NCBI RefSeq assembly: GCF_001895085.1
Contig: NZ_BDFD01000004.1
Coordinates: 84,184 to 148,183, forward strand
Source of the DNA: Mariprofundus micogutta
GTDB lineage: Bacteria > Pseudomonadota > Zetaproteobacteria > Mariprofundales > Mariprofundaceae
Direction: 5' to 3'
DNA length: 64,000 nucleotides
The translations under genes were made by a program, and so were the position numbers. Under the pieces are notes generated by a model. That model was given only the letters and a program-made list of their open reading frames with translations. It did not search any database and was not told the DNA's origin. Shown here in pieces: positions 61,150-64,000 of this stretch (positions are counted from its first letter, which is position 1; each line of letters opens with the position of its first letter).

Positions 61150-61614
61150 ATGAACAGTATTCAACGTAGTCTGCTGCATACCATGCCGGTATTTGGCGGC
61201 ATCAGTGAGCCGGCACTCGATTTCCTGTTGCAGCTGGCAGACATCCGCACCGTCTCGTCAGGAGATTATTTCTTCCATGAAGGTGATAATGCGGCTTCGA
61301 TGTTTGTCATGCTGGACGGACGGGTCGCAGTGTTGAAAAACAGAGATGGTGAGGCGTTGCAAATCAAGGAACTGAATCAGGGCGACTGTTTTGGTGAAAT
61401 GGCACTGCTTGACCTCTATCCCCGCAGCTGTTCAGTCAAAGCAGTCAGTGAATGTCAGGTGATCGAAATAAGCCAGCACTGTCTGTTCAAACTCTATCAG
61501 CATGATCTGGAGCAATTTACCATTATCCAGATGAATATCGGCCGTGAAATCAGTCGGCGTTTGCGTCTGACCGGTGAACAGTTGTTCCATTCTGAAGGGG
61601 TGGAGGCGAAGTGA
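61150..61614 (+). CDS. Stand-alone cyclic-nucleotide-binding-domain protein
   Basis: A 154-residue cNMP-binding (CRP-type) domain without any helix-turn-helix: YFFHEGDNAASMFVMLDGRVAVLK near 38-60 (core HEGDNAASMFV) and the phosphate-binding cassette GDCFGEMALLDLYPRSCSVKAV (core FGEMALLDLYPRS), which has the R-S form seen in cAMP-type sites. It may be a sensor for an unlinked partner. It begins 15 bases after sucB and is likely co-transcribed. Its last 258 bases are duplicated at 62909-63166. Confidence 0.88.
   Translation: MNSIQRSLLHTMPVFGGISEPALDFLLQLADIRTVSSGDYFFHEGDNAASMFVMLDGRVAVLKNRDGEALQIKELNQGDCFGEMALLDLYPRSCSVKAVSECQVIEISQHCLFKLYQHDLEQFTIIQMNIGREISRRLRLTGEQLFHSEGVEAK
61345..61602 (+). 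repeat. 258-bp direct repeat, copy A
   Basis: The 3' part of the cNMP-binding gene. By eye it differs from copy B (62909-63166) at only three positions and has no gaps; the copies are 1564 bp apart and enclose the DUF4143 ATPase gene. Confidence 0.95.
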
Positions 61615-61632
61615 TTTTCAGTAGAACAGGTA

Positions 61633-61679
61633 TGACTATTATTCAATGGTTTGCACTATAGTCTTGACTATTATTCAAT
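61633..61679. promoter_or_regulatory. Paired 15-bp direct repeats upstream of the DUF4143 gene
   Basis: tgactattattcaat occurs at 61633-61647 and 61665-61679, exactly 32 bp apart (three helical turns). An inverted partial copy, aatagtca, lies at 61688-61695 just before the ATG, and actatagt between the repeats is a palindrome. The layout looks like binding sites for a dimeric regulator, possibly the ATPase itself or a lost partner. Confidence 0.5.
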
Positions 61680-61698
61680 TTGATAGAAAATAGTCACT

Positions 61699-62832
61699 AT
61701 GAAGCGCTATCTTTCCGACAACATATTATCCGACCTGAGTAGAAAAATGGTCTTGCTGACAGGGCCGCGTCAGGTGGGAAAAACTACTTTGGCAAAAGAG
61801 ATGCAGGAGCATTTTGGCCAATCAATGTATCTTAACTGGGATAGTATTGATGACCGTCGTATCCTGACTGCTCAGAGTTGGAGTACAAAAGCGGATCTTC
61901 TAGTGATGGATGAAATTCACAAGATGCCTGAATGGAAGACATATCTGAAAGGTGTATATGATTCACGAATGGATGGTCAGGCACTGCTGGTAACTGGTAG
62001 TGCGCGCATGGAAACGTTCAGGCAGGCGGGAGAGTCGTTGGCCGGACGCTATTTTAATTTGCGATTACACCCATTTTCGGTGCGGGAGTGGGTCGAATCA
62101 AGTGATTGTAGCGCAGACGATGCGCTCGACCGCTTGCTGGTGAGAGGTGGTTTCCCAGAGCCACTTTTGGCGAATGATTCAGTTCAGGCAGATCGGTGGC
62201 GTGCTCAGTATTTTACTGATCTGGTACGTGAGGATGTGGTTGAATTTTCGCGTATTCATGAAATCAGGGCCATGCGACTTCTGGTGGAGATGTTGAGGCA
62301 TCGTGTAGGAAGTCCACTCTCCATAGCTTCATTGGCAAGAGACCTTCAGCTATCTCCGAACACGGTAGCGAAATATATCGATATTCTGGAAGCACTTTAT
62401 GTTGTTTTCCTGGTGCGGCCTCACCATCGCAATGTGGCCAGGGCCATCCTGAAAGAACCAAAAGTGTACTTTTTTGATACAGGTTACCTCCCCGATGATG
62501 CAGGAATAAGGTGGGAAAACGCTTGTGCTACGATGTTACTTAAACATGTTCATTATCAACAGGATCTGTTTGGAAGGCAGACTTCGTTACATTATTTGAG
62601 AACTAAGGAAGGAGCGGAAGTGGATTTTGTTATCTGTGAAAATGGCGAGCCATCAATGCTGATGGAATGCAAATATGCGGATAATCGCCCTTCACCAACC
62701 TTATGCAGGTTTGCCGCGACATTTCCAGACGCCGAGGCTATTCAGTTGGTGAGGGAGTTGCGACAGGAGGAGTACCATAAGCCGGTCTCGATAATAAAGG
62801 GTGCCGACTGGCTGGCAAAATTGTCAGCATAA
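61699..62832 (+). CDS. AAA_14/DUF4143 ATPase
   Basis: A 377-residue protein with an N-terminal AAA ATPase (about 15-130; Walker A TGPRQVGKTTL, Walker B LLVMDEIHKM, sensor LVTGSARME), a central winged-helix (about 215-250, LSIASLARDLQLSPNTV) and a C-terminal DUF4143 domain resembling PD-(D/E)xK nucleases (GAEVDFVI...LMECKYA near 310-330). This large family is widely spread, often mobile and of unknown function; some members act in pairs with toxins. It looks intact. The flanking direct repeats mark it as an insertion or part of a duplicated block. Confidence 0.9.
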   Translation: MKRYLSDNILSDLSRKMVLLTGPRQVGKTTLAKEMQEHFGQSMYLNWDSIDDRRILTAQSWSTKADLLVMDEIHKMPEWKTYLKGVYDSRMDGQALLVTGSARMETFRQAGESLAGRYFNLRLHPFSVREWVESSDCSADDALDRLLVRGGFPEPLLANDSVQADRWRAQYFTDLVREDVVEFSRIHEIRAMRLLVEMLRHRVGSPLSIASLARDLQLSPNTVAKYIDILEALYVVFLVRPHHRNVARAILKEPKVYFFDTGYLPDDAGIRWENACATMLLKHVHYQQDLFGRQTSLHYLRTKEGAEVDFVICENGEPSMLMECKYADNRPSPTLCRFAATFPDAEAIQLVRELRQEEYHKPVSIIKGADWLAKLSA

Positions 62833-62875
62833 CCTGTATTCCGAATGGTGCAGACAATGCAGACAATGATTCAGT

Positions 62876-63169
62876 TTGGTCGTAGTTCTGATTAATATAG
62901 AAAGTCGGGATGGTGAGGCGTTGCAGTTCAAGGAACTGAATCAGGGCGACTGTTTTGGTGAAATGGCACTGCTTGACCTCTATCCCCGCAGCTGTTCAGT
63001 CAAAGCAGTCAGTGAATGTCAGGTGATCGAAATAAGCCAGCACTGTCTGTTCAAACTCTATCAGCATGATCTGGAGCAATTTACCATTATCCAGATGAAT
63101 ATCGGCCGTGAAATCAGTCGGCGTTTGCGCCTGACCGGTGAACAGTTGTTCCATTCTGAAGGGGTGTAG
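62876..63169 (+). pseudogene. 5'-truncated copy of the cNMP-binding gene
   Basis: Open frame from TTG 62876, but only residues from about 55 onward of the intact copy are present (VVVLINIESRDGEALQFKELNQG onward, core RDGEALQFKELNQ). The first half of the binding domain is missing and no ribosome site is seen. The 14 bases or so before the near-identical repeat still show weak homology (VVVLINIES against VAVLKN), so this may be an old paralogue whose 3' part was recently homogenised. It ends with TAG at 63167. Confidence 0.8.
62909..63166 (+). repeat. 258-bp direct repeat, copy B
   Basis: Partner of copy A at 61345-61602, with three visible mismatches in 258 positions and no gaps. Confidence 0.95.
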
Positions 63170-63219
63170 GCTGAGTGGGCGCCGTACTTATCTGAAGAAA
63201 GTCATGATACATATTCAGC

Positions 63220-63238
63220 GGTAAAAAGTCTTTTTACC
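63220..63238. promoter_or_regulatory. Perfect 19-bp palindrome upstream of the broken DUF4143 gene
   Basis: ggtaaaaag-t-ctttttacc, followed by atgtaaaaaagcat, 28 bases before the ATG at 63266/63270. It has operator geometry, parallel to the repeats preceding the intact DUF4143 gene, though the sequence differs. It lacks a strong G/C stem, so a terminator is less likely. Confidence 0.45.
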
Positions 63239-63269
63239 ATGTAAAAAAGCATGTGGAGTTCCGATATGC

Positions 63270-63823
63270 ATGGATACGTGGCGAGAAATATATCAACTAT
63301 TAATAACAGAGAGATTTCGCTCTAGTCCTGCAGTTGCGCTGCTAGGGGCACGTCAGGTTGGTAAATCCACACTTGCTGAAATGATTATCGAACAGTTTCC
63401 CGATGCTATGTGTTTGGATATGGAGCGACCATCTGACCTTAATAAGTTGATCGATGCCGAAGCTTTTTTCCAACAATTTGAGGGCCGAATGATTTGTTTG
63501 CTCACCCTGTTTATGGTGCATCATTTGAAGGCTTTATTATTGAAAATATACTAGTTCAATTGCCGCATTGGCAGGCGAGCTACTTTAGATCTTCTAATGG
63601 TGCCGAGGCTGATCTTGTTCTGGAGAAGGGCGGACAGACAGTTGCGATAGAAATTAAATCATCAACCAGCCCCAAGCTCAGTAAAGGTAATTGGAGTGCA
63701 TTTGATGTTTTACGCCCTGATCAATGTTATGTAGTAGCGCCAGTGGACTGTACGTATTCTCTAGGCAAGAATGTGATGGCGATGACGATTGATGGTGTGA
63801 TTGAAGAGATAAGCAGTCTTTGA
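63270..63823 (+). pseudogene. Internally deleted AAA_14/DUF4143 gene
   Basis: The first part (63270 to about 63500) encodes an AAA N-terminus with Walker A LLGARQVGKSTLAE and stops its homology at FEGRMIC, just where Walker B should follow. The last part (about 63494-63823), in another frame, encodes the DUF4143 C-terminus: HPVYGASFEGFIIENI and GAEADLVLEKGGQTVAIEIKSS. Roughly 200-250 residues are missing, and the junction atgatttgtttgctcac can be read in both frames, consistent with deletion at a short repeat. Non-functional remnant. Confidence 0.85.
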
Positions 63824-63878
63824 AATTATTGATGACTGAATTATTCAAAAGAACCAATAACTATTAAACGTCACACTG

Positions 63879-64000
63879 CTGTCCGGTTAAGGAATTAGCA
63901 GCAAGAAAACAGGCCTGAATTCCCAACGATTATGGTAAATTTGTAGTTATCCAGACAGCAAATTCACAGAACGGAGAACTCAGGCCATGAAGCACATTAA
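63879..64000 (+). mobile_element. Probable left end of an IS4-like insertion sequence (cut by window end)
   Basis: ctgtccggttaag (63879-63891) resembles the terminal inverted repeat of IS4-type elements with a DUF4372 transposase, and an ATG at 63987 begins M-K-H-I, the start I expect for such transposases. The other end lies outside, so this is a tentative call. Confidence 0.4.
63987..64000 (+). CDS. Start of a probable transposase gene (3' cut by window end)
   Basis: Only ATG AAG CAC ATT AA is present (M-K-H-I). CGGAG lies 14 bases upstream. The call depends on the terminal-repeat-like sequence before it. Confidence 0.3.

Noticed and set aside
63824..63878. Additional gene between the broken DUF4143 gene and the putative IS
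   Set aside because: Only short, AT-rich sequence without a start, ribosome site or meaningful frame.
1..64000. CRISPR array, rRNA operon or tmRNA
   Set aside because: No regularly spaced repeat array and no rRNA or tmRNA sequence was recognised on either strand.

Overview
The window reads as the chromosome of a Gram-negative proteobacterium. It carries O-antigen ligase, MsbA and LapAB genes, and the gene orders aroA-cmk-rpsA-ihfB-lapA-lapB-pyrF and pheA-hisC-tyrA-aroA, which are known from gamma- and zeta-proteobacteria. The large envelope/exopolysaccharide operon at 28.1-41.0 kb (BcsB-like, MshEN-glycosyltransferase, glycoside hydrolase-like, beta-barrel, SH3-CotH) makes a stalk-forming, iron-oxidising zetaproteobacterium (Mariprofundus-like) my best guess. 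That is an inference from gene content; no 16S gene is present. No stretch longer than 300 bases lacks a feature.

Layout. 0-7.4 kb: the end of an O-antigen/polysaccharide cluster, all on the + strand and tightly coupled (FnlA/CapE-like and FnlC/CapG-like sugar enzymes, WbpV-, WbpL- and WbpM-like proteins, an O-antigen ligase, a small ComEA-like secreted protein). 7.4-13.2 kb: priA, a REP-like repeat, a small unknown gene, uvrA. 13.4-24.2 kb: a long housekeeping run, in order aromatic amino acid synthesis (pheA, hisC, tyrA, aroA), cmk, rpsA, ihfB, lapA, lapB, pyrF, dGTPase. 24.4-27.6 kb (- strand): a PP2C phosphatase coupled to a CHASE2-Ser/Thr kinase. 27.8 kb: tRNA-Asn with promoter and terminator.

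28.1-41.0 kb is the standout. Six contiguous genes encode a complete-looking envelope-spanning polymer machine: a BcsB-like periplasmic protein with an SH3 domain, a family-2 glycosyltransferase with two tandem MshEN modules (predicted c-di-GMP sensors), an unrecognised polytopic membrane protein, a GH113-like lipoprotein, a beta-barrel protein, and a 1636-residue secreted protein with six SH3 domains and a CotH-type kinase domain. Together they suggest a c-di-GMP-controlled extracellular polysaccharide or stalk whose polymer or partner protein may be phosphorylated outside the cytoplasm.

41.2-47.7 kb: envelope genes (TLC-type nucleotide-transporter-like protein, ManC, AmiC-type amidase, MsbA, a DUF374 acyltransferase). 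47.8-51.8 kb (- strand): a HigBA-like toxin-antitoxin pair, Ppx/GppA, gamma-carbonic anhydrase-like protein, an unknown membrane protein, argC. 52.0-54.3 kb: a four-gene unit of two DUF1538 membrane proteins, a PII-like protein and a CBS-pair protein, which looks like a regulated transporter of unknown substrate. 54.3-55.1 kb: a DUF218 envelope protein.

55.1-57.0 kb: an IS200/IS605 element with divergent tnpA and a tnpB broken by a single-base deletion next to the codon of a RuvC catalytic glutamate. 57.1-61.6 kb: sucA, sucB (lacking a recognisable E3-binding domain) and a lone cyclic-nucleotide-binding-domain gene. 61.3-64.0 kb is a rearranged accessory region: a 258-bp near-identical direct repeat of that gene's 3' part flanks an AAA/DUF4143 ATPase gene, followed by a second, internally deleted DUF4143 gene and what looks like the start of an IS4-like element.
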